The notes: generated by a model from the letters alone, not told the origin. DNA of 64,000 nt from SHVO01 sp041905525 (GCA_041905525.1 JAYRKY010000001.1:372001-436000); one strand, 5' to 3'; positions 8,844 through 17,691 are shown, numbered from the stretch's first letter. Numbers and translations are program-made.

Positions 8844-9938
8844 CTAGGACGCGGCTTGTTCCGCCGGTTTCGCGCTGTACTTGGTAATCGCGGCTTTCAG
8901 CGCTTTGAACAGCGCTTGGCCCATCTCGCCGCCGTCCCCTTCGATCTTCTCGCGCAGAACGGCGCGCATGGTGTCGATGTGCGCCTTTACGATTTCGAGG
9001 TTCGCGTCGTCATGCCGGCACGGCGGCTTTGTCAGCTCGTACAGTGACTTTCCGAAGACCGTAATGAGCGGATAGCCGAACGTACCACCCTGACCGCGCA
9101 GTTCGTGCGCGATCAGATTGATCTCTTCGAAATTCTGCGCGCGCTCGCCCGAGATTTGTTTGGCTTCCGCCACCTGGCGCGACAGGCGATCCAGGAATTG
9201 CTTCGCCCAGTCGAGGAATCCCTCGGCTTCGCGCTTCAACTGCTGTTCCGCCGCGGCCAGCACATCTTCCGGCAGCACGAAGGGCTGACGCTGCGCGTTC
9301 GAGCCCATTTTCTGTTTCAGATAGTTCGGCAGCTTGAACAGCCACACGTCGGACGGCGCGGAGGGCTTCTCCACCTTGTCTTTCGAATAGACGATGGTGG
9401 CGTGGGATTCGTCCGGCTTGCGGCGTTCCATCTTCGGCGGCGGGTTTTTTGAGCGGCGCCGGCACGGGCCGAAGTAGGTCTGCGTCGTCACATACTGGCG
9501 TGGATTGTCGATGATGCGCTGCAGGACCTTGTAGATGTTCTCGACCGAGAACGGCTTGGCCATGAAATCGGTGACCCCGCGGTCGCGCGAGATTTCCACG
9601 TTTCCGCGATCGGCCGCGCCCGAGAGCATGATGAACGGCATGAACCGGTTGGGCGACGCTTTGTCGTCTCGCAGCCACTGCAGCAGGTTGACCCCGCTGA
9701 CCGGCGACATGATCAGGTCGGAGATGACGATGTCGATCGGTTCCACCGCACTGGCAAAGCCCTTGGTCGTCAACTTCAGGTAATCAACGGCCTCTTTGCC
9801 GTTCTTGCAGCGCTGAACGCGCGTAAAACCCATCCGCTTCAGGCTGTTGATAAGGATATCGAGCATGTACTCGTTATCCTCCACCACCATGACGGAGATG
9901 CGGTCTTGACCCAGATTTTTATCGTCTTTGTTGATCAT
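8844..9938 (-). CDS. response regulator with receiver and C-terminal Hpt-like domain
   Basis: A 364-residue protein with an N-terminal receiver domain (VMVVEDNEYMLDIL acidic pocket, phospho-acceptor Asp in VISDLIMSPVSG, conserved Lys in MAKPF), a basic linker, and an all-helical C-terminal part containing IAHELRGQGGTFGYP, which matches the H-x-L-[KR]-G Hpt motif. The ATG at 9938 is preceded by AGGA at a good distance; an in-frame upstream extension looks non-coding. No DNA-binding output is seen. Together with the downstream kinase (His-to-Asp) and its own Hpt, it could form a relay to an unlinked regulator. Confidence 0.82.
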   Translation of the reverse strand: MINKDDKNLGQDRISVMVVEDNEYMLDILINSLKRMGFTRVQRCKNGKEAVDYLKLTTKGFASAVEPIDIVISDLIMSPVSGVNLLQWLRDDKASPNRFMPFIMLSGAADRGNVEISRDRGVTDFMAKPFSVENIYKVLQRIIDNPRQYVTTQTYFGPCRRRSKNPPPKMERRKPDESHATIVYSKDKVEKPSAPSDVWLFKLPNYLKQKMGSNAQRQPFVLPEDVLAAAEQQLKREAEGFLDWAKQFLDRLSRQVAEAKQISGERAQNFEEINLIAHELRGQGGTFGYPLITVFGKSLYELTKPPCRHDDANLEIVKAHIDTMRAVLREKIEGDGGEMGQALFKALKAAITKYSAKPAEQAAS

Positions 9939-10098
9939 CGGGTCCTGTCCCGGAATGCGCCGGGATTGCGCCATATGCTCTTGGAATAATTGAGAACTAC
10001 CTGAGGGACACAAACCACTCAAGGTATAGTTAGACGAGGTCCGGCCAGCCCGCCGGACTCTCAACCTAGACTATATAAAACTTTTTCCTTCCGGAGGG

Positions 10099-11079
10099 TT
10101 AAGAGCCGATGCAGGCGGCGTAGGTCACGGGGTCCACATTGGCCCCCGAAAGGACCACGGCGGTCACCCGTCCCCGGGTGTCGTGGGCCCCGGACAGGAC
10201 GGCCGCCAGGGCGGTCGCCCCGCTGGGCTCGACGACCAGTTTCAGGGCCCGAAAGGCGAATTTCATGGCTTCCTTGACCTCGTCGTCCGTCACCCCGTAA
10301 CCGCCTTTCAGCTGGTGGCCGTTCACCGCCCATGTCAGCCGGCCCGGGGTCGGCGCCAGCAAGGCGTCGCACAGCGCGTGGGACAGGTTTTCGTTTTTCT
10401 GCGGCTCCCCGGCGATGACCGAACGCCGGTGGTCGTCGTAGGCGGCCGGTTCGGCGCTATAGACCGCAATCTCGGGAAACACGTGTTTCAGGGCCAGTCC
10501 CGTGCCCGCGATCAGTCCGCCGCCGCTGGCCGGGGCGATCACGGCATCCACCGATAGTCCCAAGGCTTTCGCTTGGTCGGCGATTTCGGCCCCGACGGTG
10601 CCCTGACCCGCCATCACGTGGGGATCGTCGTAGGGTGGCACAATCACGGCGCCGCGATCGGCGGCGATCTTCTGCCCGATTTCTTCGCGGCTTTCGCGCA
10701 CCCGGTCGTACAGCACGACCTCCGCGCCGTACCCGCGTGTCGCCGCCACTTTGATCGCAGGCGCGTCGGCGGGCATTACGATGGTTGTGCGAATGCCCAG
10801 GATCTCACCCGCGTGCGCGAGGCCCTGCGCATGGTTGCCCGACGACCAGGCGACAGCGCCGGCACGCCGCTCCTTGGCATTCAACTGTGCCAAGCGGTTG
10901 TACGCGCCGCGGAACTTGAACGAGCCGGTGCGTTGAAGAGTCTCCGCCTTTATCAGCACGGTGCCGCCGGATCTGCGGTCAAGTTCAGCGGAGCTTAACA
11001 ATGGTGTCACAAAAGCTTGCCCTGCGAGACGTACTCTGGCGGCCGCAATGTCCGCCGCCGTTGGCAATGTCGCATTCAT
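10099..11079 (-). CDS. threonine/serine dehydratase (PLP-dependent)
   Basis: A 326-residue fold-type II PLP enzyme. The PLP lysine is K55 in TGSFKFRGAYN, followed by SSGNHAQGLAHA (cofactor contacts) and the phosphate-binding loop SGGGLIAG. No C-terminal ACT regulatory domain is present, so it resembles the short catabolic threonine ammonia-lyase/serine racemase-like group rather than the allosteric biosynthetic IlvA. It converts L-threonine or L-serine to the 2-oxoacid and ammonia. Transcribed divergently from the membrane glycosyltransferase-like gene. Confidence 0.85.
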   Translation of the reverse strand: MNATLPTAADIAAARVRLAGQAFVTPLLSSAELDRRSGGTVLIKAETLQRTGSFKFRGAYNRLAQLNAKERRAGAVAWSSGNHAQGLAHAGEILGIRTTIVMPADAPAIKVAATRGYGAEVVLYDRVRESREEIGQKIAADRGAVIVPPYDDPHVMAGQGTVGAEIADQAKALGLSVDAVIAPASGGGLIAGTGLALKHVFPEIAVYSAEPAAYDDHRRSVIAGEPQKNENLSHALCDALLAPTPGRLTWAVNGHQLKGGYGVTDDEVKEAMKFAFRALKLVVEPSGATALAAVLSGAHDTRGRVTAVVLSGANVDPVTYAACIGS

Positions 11080-11149
11080 GCTTTATCAGCCTCCCCCTCG
11101 CTCACCGGTTCGAGCGTCTCAAAGTAACTTGTTCTTGTTTGGATCTTCA

Positions 11150-12760
11150 ATGACGTCCCCGCCGCCGGCCGCCCGCGAGCGCCTTGCGTCCCGCGTCCTT
11201 TTCCTCGGCGTGCCGCTGCTGTTCGCCCTCGCGGCGATCATTCTTCCACAGGACAATAATTGGGATCTGCGGAACTACCATTGGTACAACGCTTACGCCT
11301 TCCTGCACGGGCGCATGGGGTTCGACCTCGCGCCCGCGCAGACGCCGACCTATTACAACCCGCTGCTGGACGTTCCCTTCTTTCTCGCCGCGCAGGTCCT
11401 GCCGGCGCGGCTGCTGTCGTTCCTGCTCGGGCTGATCCAGGGCTGCAACTTCATTCCGCTGTTTCTTCTCGCGCGCCGCACACTGAGTCTGTCCGAAGGT
11501 CTCACGGCCGTTGCGGCGGCCGCGGGCATCGCGCTCGTCGGCCTCGTCGGCGCCGGTCATATCGGGCTGATCGGCACGACCTTCTACGACAACGTCCTCA
11601 GTCTCTTCGTATTGAGCGCCATGCTGATGGTCGTCAGTGCGCCGGGGCTGCTCACATCAGGCCCCATGAAGCGGGCGCTGATGCATGTGTTCTGGGCGGG
11701 CGGCCTGGTCGGTCTCGCGGTCGGTCTCAAGCTCCCCAGTCAGGTGTTTGCCGTCGGCGTCTGTTTTGGATTGCTCTTCATCCCCGGCGCCTTTCTGCGG
11801 CGGTTGTGGCTCTCGTTCGTATGCGGTCTTGGCATCATCGCCGGCTTTGCGGTCACCGGCGGATGGTGGATCGTGCGGATGTGGAGCGAATTCGCCAATC
11901 CGCTGTTCCCCTATATGAACCATATCTTCCGCTCGCCCTGGGCGCTGGAACTGAACTATCGCGACATCCGCTTCTTGCCCAAGAGTCTCGGCGAGGCGCT
12001 GACGTTTCCATTCCGCTTCGCGGTGGATAGCAAGATCGCCAGCGAAATCTCCTTCACCGATTGGCGCATCGCGGTGGCCGTGATCGTGCTTCTCGCCACA
12101 GCGGGGCTCGTGATGATCGGCGCCCGCCGCCGTGACGCCGCGGCGAACCCTTTCGCCGTGCGCTATCTCGCCGCCGTGTCGGCGCTGGCGTACGCGGTGT
12201 GGCTCGCGATCTTCGCCATCTATCGCTACATCATGCCGCTCGAGATGCTTGCGCCCCTTCTCATTGCTGCCGGTGTCGCGTTGTGGCCGGCCTCGCCCCG
12301 GCTTCGCGCCGGACTCACCATCGCATTGCTTCTGCTCGTGACCGTGACGACGCGCACCCATGAGAACTGGACACGCAAGCCCTGGGCGCCCGGCCTCGGG
12401 GGCGCCTTCGTCGCGGTGTCGCCGCCGCCGCTCGACGATCCCCGCAACACCATCGTGCTGATGACCGGACTCGCCCCGACCGCCTTCGTGATTCCGGCGT
12501 TCCCGCCGGAAGTGCCTTTCCTGCGGCCTGTCAGCTACCTGGCGGGCCCGGACCAGAACACCCGTTTCATCCAAACCATCCGCGATAGGTTGGCCGCCCA
12601 CACCGGTCCCGTGCTGGTCCTGCAGCCCTCATGGGATCACGAAACCGCGGAGAAATTCCTTCCGCTTCTGGGTCTGATCCCCGACCACGGGGCCTGCCGC
12701 AAAATTCCCAACAACCTCGATGAAACCCTCGAGCTCTGTCCCGCCCGGCCGCGGCCATGA
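11150..12760 (+). CDS. polytopic membrane protein, GT-C glycosyltransferase-like
   Basis: A 536-residue protein with about ten to eleven hydrophobic helices. Following TM1, the loop PQDNNWDLRNYHWYNAYAF contains acidic residues placed as in the first external loop of GT-C (GT39/GT87-like) enzymes that use polyprenyl-phosphate sugars. The ATG at 11150 is chosen because the open frame upstream is antisense to the dehydratase. Its stop overlaps an ATG in the next gene's frame, and GT2 and GtrA genes follow, so a role in membrane-linked sugar transfer is likely, but the substrate is unknown. Confidence 0.65.
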   Translation: MTSPPPAARERLASRVLFLGVPLLFALAAIILPQDNNWDLRNYHWYNAYAFLHGRMGFDLAPAQTPTYYNPLLDVPFFLAAQVLPARLLSFLLGLIQGCNFIPLFLLARRTLSLSEGLTAVAAAAGIALVGLVGAGHIGLIGTTFYDNVLSLFVLSAMLMVVSAPGLLTSGPMKRALMHVFWAGGLVGLAVGLKLPSQVFAVGVCFGLLFIPGAFLRRLWLSFVCGLGIIAGFAVTGGWWIVRMWSEFANPLFPYMNHIFRSPWALELNYRDIRFLPKSLGEALTFPFRFAVDSKIASEISFTDWRIAVAVIVLLATAGLVMIGARRRDAAANPFAVRYLAAVSALAYAVWLAIFAIYRYIMPLEMLAPLLIAAGVALWPASPRLRAGLTIALLLLVTVTTRTHENWTRKPWAPGLGGAFVAVSPPPLDDPRNTIVLMTGLAPTAFVIPAFPPEVPFLRPVSYLAGPDQNTRFIQTIRDRLAAHTGPVLVLQPSWDHETAEKFLPLLGLIPDHGACRKIPNNLDETLELCPARPRP

Positions 12761-12834
12761 CCGGCGCAGGCGCCGGACGCGCCGAAAGCACTGCATTTGC
12801 GTGCCGCAAAATGCTATCTGAACGCCACAGGAAT

Positions 12835-13770
12835 ATGCCTTTGAAAATCGCAGTCCTTATCCCCTGCTACAATGAAGAGGCCGCCATTGCCGCGGTCGTG
12901 CGGGATTTTCGCGCGGCGCTGCCGGACGCGGCGATCTACGTTTACGACAACAACTCGAAAGACCGCACCGTCGAGGTCGCCGCGGCGGCCGGTGCGATCG
13001 TCCGGCGCGAGCCGTTGCAGGGCAAGGGCAATGTAGTACGCCGCATGTTCGCCGATATCGACGCGGACGCCTATGTGATGGTGGACGGCGACGATACCTA
13101 TCACGCGCCCAGCGCGCCGCTCCTCATCGCCAAGCTGGTCGACGAACAGCTCGACATGGTCAACGCGCAACGCATCTCCACCGCCGACGCGGCCTATCGC
13201 CGCGGCCACGTGCTCGGCAATCGTCTGCTCACGGGTCTGGTCGGGGGTGTCTTCGGCAAACGCACCGATGACATGTTGTCGGGCTACCGCGTCTTTTCGC
13301 GGCGGTTCGTGAAGACGTTCCCCGCGCTCGCCGGCGGTTTCGAGATCGAAACCGAGCTTACGGTCCATGCGCTGGAAATGCGCATGCCTTTCGCCGAAGT
13401 GCCGACGCCCTATAAGGAGCGTCCGCCCGGTTCGGTCAGCAAGCTCTCCACGTATAAAGACGGCCTGCGCATCCTCTTCATGATCGGCAAGCTGGTGAAG
13501 GAGGAGCGTCCGATGCAGGCGTTCTCCATCGCTGCCTTCGTTCTCGCGCTCGCATCGCTGGTGCTCGCGATCCCCGTCATTCTCACCTACATCGAGACGG
13601 GACTGGTGCCGCGCTTGCCGACGGCGGTTCTCGCGGCGGCGCTCATGATCCTTTCGTTCCTCGCGCTCACCTGCGGTTTGATCCTCGATTCCGTCACGCG
13701 CGCGCGGCGCGAGGCGAAGCGTCTCGCTTATCTCATGCTCCCCGCGCCCGGGGCCGCCGGGACTCCATGA
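12835..13770 (+). CDS. family 2 glycosyltransferase (polyprenyl-phosphate type)
   Basis: A 311-residue GT2 with KIAVLIPCYNEE at the N-terminus (nucleotide-sugar site), VYDNNSKDRT, metal-binding VMVDGDDTYH, and two C-terminal hydrophobic segments (about 225-250 and 260-285) that anchor it. This arrangement is typical of DPM1/GtrB-like enzymes that load a sugar on a polyprenyl phosphate. The start is taken at 12835 with an AGG close upstream; the frame is open back to an ATG at 12757 that overlaps the previous stop (ATGA), a possible alternative with 26 extra residues that look unlike the family. Confidence 0.82.
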   Translation: MPLKIAVLIPCYNEEAAIAAVVRDFRAALPDAAIYVYDNNSKDRTVEVAAAAGAIVRREPLQGKGNVVRRMFADIDADAYVMVDGDDTYHAPSAPLLIAKLVDEQLDMVNAQRISTADAAYRRGHVLGNRLLTGLVGGVFGKRTDDMLSGYRVFSRRFVKTFPALAGGFEIETELTVHALEMRMPFAEVPTPYKERPPGSVSKLSTYKDGLRILFMIGKLVKEERPMQAFSIAAFVLALASLVLAIPVILTYIETGLVPRLPTAVLAAALMILSFLALTCGLILDSVTRARREAKRLAYLMLPAPGAAGTP

Positions 13771-14177
13771 CACGCGCGTCGCAGGCCGCGCCGCGCGAGT
13801 TTCTTCGCGTCGTGATGGTTGGCGCCGCCGGCTTTTTTGTCGATGCCGGAGCTCTGATGGTTGCGACGACCGCGCTGGGTCTCGGCCTGTACAGCGGGCG
13901 CGTGTTTTCCTACCTCTGCGCCGCTACCTTCACCTGGATCCTCAATCGCCGTTTCACCTTCGCGAAGACAGATGAGGTCGCCGTCATCCAATGGCTGCGC
14001 TTCCTCGGCGCCAACGCCTTGGGCGGCGCCGTGAACTACGGCGTCTACGCCGTGCTCGTCACCTTCAGCGCGGTCGCCGCCGCCACTCCGGTTCTAGGTG
14101 TCGCGGCCGGCTCTGCCGCCGGCCTGATCTTCAATTTCATGGTCAGCAAATACTGGGTCTTTCGCCGTACTTCGTAA
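13767..14177 (+). CDS. GtrA-family membrane protein
   Basis: A 136-residue protein with four predicted membrane helices and the family pattern FLRVVMVGAAGFFVDAG ... TFTWILNRRFTF ... FNFMVSKYWVF. GtrA proteins are thought to help flip polyprenyl-linked sugars. The start overlaps the GT2 stop by 4 bases (ATGA), so the two are coupled. Together with the GT-C-like gene it forms a three-part glycan-modification set. Confidence 0.85.
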   Translation: MTRASQAAPREFLRVVMVGAAGFFVDAGALMVATTALGLGLYSGRVFSYLCAATFTWILNRRFTFAKTDEVAVIQWLRFLGANALGGAVNYGVYAVLVTFSAVAAATPVLGVAAGSAAGLIFNFMVSKYWVFRRTS

Positions 14178-14255
14178 GTCCCTTCGCGCATCACATTTTC
14201 AGAAGCCGTGGAACCCGGCTCCGCGCCGTCTCGTTATGCAACCCGTGAGGTTCGC

Positions 14256-14507
14256 ATGATGCGATACATTTTTCTGGCCGCCGTTCTGCCTCTTGCTGCC
14301 TGCGGCTACAGCACCGAGGAATATGCGCTTAACCGCAGCGCCCTTGCGCCGGGTGTCGGTGTGGTCGGTGGACCCGTGAAAGACATCAACCCCGTCAGCG
14401 GTGAAGTCGTCGGCAACGGGATCGGCGCGGGGTCGGGAATGCCCGCGCGCTCGCTCATCAATCCCGCGCACGACCGCTACGACGCGCTGCGGCCTTTCCG
14501 GCGCTAA
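14256..14507 (+). CDS. small lipoprotein, unknown function
   Basis: An 83-residue protein with a lipoprotein signal (MMRYIFLAAVLPLAAC; lipobox LAAC with Cys at about 17), then a Gly/Pro-rich mature part. GAGG lies 5 bases before the ATG at 14256; an upstream in-frame extension has no ribosome site. No family recognised. Confidence 0.65.
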   Translation: MMRYIFLAAVLPLAACGYSTEEYALNRSALAPGVGVVGGPVKDINPVSGEVVGNGIGAGSGMPARSLINPAHDRYDALRPFRR

Positions 14508-14618
14508 GGCTCGAAGCGGTGATCGCGCCGCAATCTCGACATAACTCCGCATCAGGAGCGCCACACTGTCTGCGTTTGGTCTCTGCGTTAGATCGAAGTT
14601 CCGTTTTTGGAGGCTCAC

Positions 14619-14879
14619 ATGACCACTTCCGTAATCAAGACCGCCGCGCTCGCCTCGCTTGTTGCGCTTGCGCTCACCGGCTGCGGCGAGACGCGCGGTG
14701 ATCGCGCGCTATCGGGCGGCGCAATTGGCGCCGGCGCAGGCGCTGTCGGCGGCGCGATCCTTGGCTACAACCCGCTGACCGGTGCGTTGATCGGCGGCGC
14801 GGCGGGCGCCGTGGGTGGCGCGGTCACGAAGAATCGTGAGTGCGACGATATCAACGACCGCCCGACGGGCCGCTGTTAG
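14619..14879 (+). CDS. glycine-zipper lipoprotein
   Basis: An 86-residue protein: signal with lipobox LTGC (Cys about 23) followed by two glycine-zipper helices (GGAIGAGAGAVGGAILG and GGAAGAVGGAV) separated by a short NPLTG turn. This pattern is seen in YMGG/Gly-zipper outer-membrane lipoproteins of the SlyB/Pcp type. A GGAGG site precedes the ATG at 14619 by 5 bases. It probably inserts in or stabilises the outer membrane. Confidence 0.7.
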   Translation: MTTSVIKTAALASLVALALTGCGETRGDRALSGGAIGAGAGAVGGAILGYNPLTGALIGGAAGAVGGAVTKNRECDDINDRPTGRC

Positions 14880-15021
14880 TCCGCACGCGATTGCGAGCGC
14901 GCGCGACAATCGCCGCGTGCTCGCCTTCGCCGCGTATGCGGAATTACCTTTTTCACGCCATCCTTTCGCCGCACCGTCTTGGTGTGATGTCTCCCTGGAA
15001 ATGTTGTTAAGGAGATATCAC

Positions 15022-15411
15022 ATGGCATGGCGTGCGCTTCTGACGACCTCTTTGGCGGCTGCGCTGGTCGCGGCGGCGGCTGGTTCGGCGCAGGCTGCGC
15101 CTCCCGCCCACGCCGCAGTGACGTCGCCTGCGGCCCACTTCACGCTCGTGGATCATCGCGATGGCCGGGGGCGCGGCGACCGCGGCTATGATCGCCATGG
15201 ACGCGGCGGCGGAAATCATTACGGGCGTCATGGATATCGCCCCGATTATCGTCCCGCCTACAGGCCTTACTATCCGCGCTACCGCGCGCCGCGCTACGTC
15301 TACGCACCGCCCGCTTACTACTATCCCTACGACGATTATTATTACGGCTATCCGTCCGGCGGATATTTCAGTTTCTCGTCGCCCAATCTGGGATTCTCCC
15401 TCGGCTATTGA
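15022..15411 (+). CDS. exported Tyr/Gly/Arg-rich protein
   Basis: A 129-residue protein with a clear signal peptide (residues 1 to about 28, SAQA-AP) and a mature part rich in His, Arg, Gly and Tyr (RPDYRPAYRPYYPRYR and a YYYPYDDYYYGYP run). AAGGAG lies 8 bases before the ATG at 15022; the frame upstream is not coding. Similar low-complexity exported proteins are common in alphaproteobacteria, with no assigned function. A strong terminator follows. Confidence 0.7.
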   Translation: MAWRALLTTSLAAALVAAAAGSAQAAPPAHAAVTSPAAHFTLVDHRDGRGRGDRGYDRHGRGGGNHYGRHGYRPDYRPAYRPYYPRYRAPRYVYAPPAYYYPYDDYYYGYPSGGYFSFSSPNLGFSLGY

Positions 15412-15429
15412 GCGAACAGTCTGACGACG

Positions 15430-15472
15430 AAAGGGGACACCTGATCGCTATCGGTGTCCCTTTCCCTTTTTT
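15430..15472 (+). terminator. rho-independent terminator
   Basis: Stem AAAGGGGACACC with GGTGTCCCTTT (one bulged G) around an 11-base loop, followed by CCC and six T. It ends the transcript of the Tyr-rich exported protein. Confidence 0.85.
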
Positions 15473-15652
15473 CGTCATGACGTTGTCATCGCAGCCGCCA
15501 CGCGCAACGCGCGTGCGGAACCAAGGTCATCAGCCACGCGTTGGTGTAGCAGGCGAGGGAGCTTGCATGTGAACGCCCTGTCGAACAATCGGCGCGCAGA
15601 AGCGCGCATGATCGCGAGGTGGGGATTGAGCGTTGGTTTCACGAGGTCACGA

Positions 15653-16108
15653 ATGCGTTCTCGCGCCTTTTCCTATGGGGCCATGACGGCGCTCGCCGTT
15701 CTGTCACTTGGCGCCCTGTCGCTCACCGGTTCGAGCGATCCGTTTTCCGACGCCGCCGCCGCCTCGGCCCCACCGCCAAGGTACATCGAGATGACCGCCG
15801 TGAGCGCGCCTGAGTTCCCGCGCTACATGGCGCCCTCGTACGAAGTGGCCGAGGGCGCGCGTCTGTTTGGTTATCAGCGATGCGCCGAATGCCACTCCGA
15901 TGTCGGTGTCGTGCTCGGACCAGGGAACGGCAACATCGACACCATCGCCACCGCGATCCGCGACGGACGACCCGGCGGCATGCCCGCCTACAGCGGCAAA
16001 CTCACCGACCCGCAAATCTGGCAAATCGCCGCCTTCGTCCAAGGCCTCGACTCCCGTCCCGACGGCGCGACGGTGAAAAGCGGGATCGATCTGACCGCCG
16101 CGCAGTAG
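15653..16108 (+). CDS. membrane-anchored or periplasmic c-type cytochrome
   Basis: A 151-residue protein with an N-terminal hydrophobic segment (about 7-30), a haem-binding CAECH (C77, C80, H81) and a plausible axial methionine in GGMPAYSG (about residue 112), a single-haem class I cytochrome c layout. GAGG lies 6 bases before the ATG at 15653; the frame extends 30 codons further upstream without a ribosome site. No oxidase or dehydrogenase lies next to it, so its electron partner is unknown. Confidence 0.75.
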   Translation: MRSRAFSYGAMTALAVLSLGALSLTGSSDPFSDAAAASAPPPRYIEMTAVSAPEFPRYMAPSYEVAEGARLFGYQRCAECHSDVGVVLGPGNGNIDTIATAIRDGRPGGMPAYSGKLTDPQIWQIAAFVQGLDSRPDGATVKSGIDLTAAQ

Positions 16109-16356
16109 GCAGGGGACGGGCCACGCGGTATCGCCCGATTGAAGATATCCCTCTGGGCGATTTGAAGTCCCGGGCCCCGCAATATAATTTCACAACGACA
16201 CGTTTCACGCGATCAGTGTCAGGCTTAACGCTTGTCCTGAGGGAATAACTATTGTGAACGGAGTGGAAAATCAGCACCTTCGGGGGGTGCATGCGCTGCG
16301 TGTGCAGAGTTTAGGAATATCGCGTTGGTTGAGGGCCGCAGAACTGGTGCTCCAAA

Positions 16357-17496
16357 ATGGATGCTTTAAGACGTGAGGCGGACTGTGGTCTGCGCAATGC
16401 GCGCGAAGCTGCCGCCCAGCCCAGCTCTTTTGCAAATGCTCGGACCCTCGCAGATGTGTTCGAACCGAAAGACAATAACTTCGACGCGATAAGGCTATTT
16501 GCGGCCCTATTGGTTCTATTCAGCCATTGCTACCCGCTCACGGGCACCCCAAAGGAGCCGATTGCGGCTTACCTCGGCGCGTATGACACGGGAGGAGGCT
16601 GGGGTGTGGCGATTTTCTTCGTCATCAGCGGTTTCCTCGTCACGCGATCGGTGCTCGATCGTCCGACGAGCGTCTACCTCCGCTCAAGGGCGCTGCGGAT
16701 CCTCCCTGCGCTTATTTTCGTGACGCTGTTTGAGGTTCTGGTGATCGGTCCGCTATTCACCAGTTTATCGATGAGGGAGTTCTTCACCCACAGCACCACG
16801 ATCGCCCACCTCAAAAACGTGTCGGTCTTTTGGCTCGAACAATCTCTACCGGGCACGTTCGCCTTCAACCCCGCGAAGGAGCAAGTGAACGGATCGATAT
16901 GGACGCTGCCCATCGAGTCTGCGTTCTATCTCATTCTCCCCATACTCGGGGCTCTGACGCTCCTTTGTCGTGGGCGAATCTTGATCGTTCTGGGTTTGAT
17001 GGGGGCCTGGCTCGCTTACGGCGTACTTCAGCTCGGCTGGCATTGGGGCAACCAAGGCCCGTGGATTTTTTCCGGCGGACCCGCATTCACCGTAATAAAG
17101 GAAGCCGTGTTCTTCTTAAGCGGAAGCTGCTTGTGGGTGTACCGCGACCGCGTGCCAATGAGCGGCGGCCTCGCGGTTTGCTGCCTCCTGCTGCTGGTCG
17201 TCTTCGCTTGGTTTGAATTCCGATTCGTCGCGATGGCGATTGCACTGCCGTATCTTGTGATTTACGCGGCGACGGCCCTGCCGCTTCGCTTTCCGCTCTA
17301 TAGTAAGATCGGCGACTTCTCCTACGGCGCCTATCTATTTGCCTTTCCCATCCAGCAGGCGGTGATCGCGCTTCATGGCGGCGTCATCGCGCCCGTCACG
17401 CTCGCCCTGATCTCGGCCCCCGTGACGCTCGGATTTGCAGCGTTATCTTGGTACTTGGTGGAGCGGCCGGCCTTGGCCATCAGGTACGGGCGATAA
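16357..17496 (+). CDS. acyltransferase family 3 membrane protein
   Basis: A 379-residue polytopic protein with about ten membrane helices. FDAIRLFAALLVLFSHCYPL holds the catalytic-type histidine of the acyltransferase-3 (OafA/NodX) family, and GVAIFFVISGFLVTRS is the next family motif. These enzymes O-acylate cell-surface sugars. The gene is a little less GC-rich than its neighbours and lies just outside the left end of the genomic island. The 248 bases before it contain no gene I can support. Confidence 0.85.
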   Translation: MDALRREADCGLRNAREAAAQPSSFANARTLADVFEPKDNNFDAIRLFAALLVLFSHCYPLTGTPKEPIAAYLGAYDTGGGWGVAIFFVISGFLVTRSVLDRPTSVYLRSRALRILPALIFVTLFEVLVIGPLFTSLSMREFFTHSTTIAHLKNVSVFWLEQSLPGTFAFNPAKEQVNGSIWTLPIESAFYLILPILGALTLLCRGRILIVLGLMGAWLAYGVLQLGWHWGNQGPWIFSGGPAFTVIKEAVFFLSGSCLWVYRDRVPMSGGLAVCCLLLLVVFAWFEFRFVAMAIALPYLVIYAATALPLRFPLYSKIGDFSYGAYLFAFPIQQAVIALHGGVIAPVTLALISAPVTLGFAALSWYLVERPALAIRYGR

Positions 17497-17602
17497 AGCT
17501 ATCTTCGCCAGCACTTCCGCGAACAGGGGAAGACAGTAGCGGTAAGGGAGATATCGGTTCGACGTGGACGATGCGGTAACGCCGACCGCTGGGGAGGACA
17601 CG

Positions 17603-17648
17603 CCATCAAAACAAAAGCCCGCCTTTCGGCGGGCTTTTGTTTTGATGG
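17603..17648. terminator. long bidirectional terminator at the left island edge
   Basis: A perfect inverted repeat with a 21-base stem (17603-17623 with 17628-17648) and TTTC loop; the inner arms are AAAAGCCCGCC/GGCGGGCTTTT, with T-rich flanks in both directions. Its right arm runs into the CCA end of the tRNA-Ala remnant, so it was probably the original terminator of the tRNA gene. Confidence 0.85.
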
Positions 17649-17691
17649 TGGAGCTGGACGGAATCGAACCGACGACCTCTACAATGCCATC
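17637..17691. repeat. attL: tRNA-Ala 3'-half duplication
   Basis: 55 bases identical to 28289-28343. It covers the tRNA-Ala sequence from the anticodon loop to the CCA end plus 9 bases beyond. The 5' half of the tRNA is missing here, so this copy is not a functional gene; it marks the left end of the integrated element. Confidence 0.92.

Noticed and set aside
7474..8847. 457-codon plus-strand frame opposite the histidine kinase
   Set aside because: Antisense to a kinase with all its motifs intact; the product is Arg/Gly/His-rich and resembles no family.
16280..16300. Short hairpin GCACC/GGTGC upstream of the acyltransferase
   Set aside because: A 5-bp stem with no T run and no clear relation to a start site; within chance for this composition.
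17646..17691. Possible second tRNA-Ala at the left island end
   Set aside because: Only the 3' half from the anticodon loop onward is present; no D arm or acceptor 5' strand follows, so it is an attachment-site remnant.
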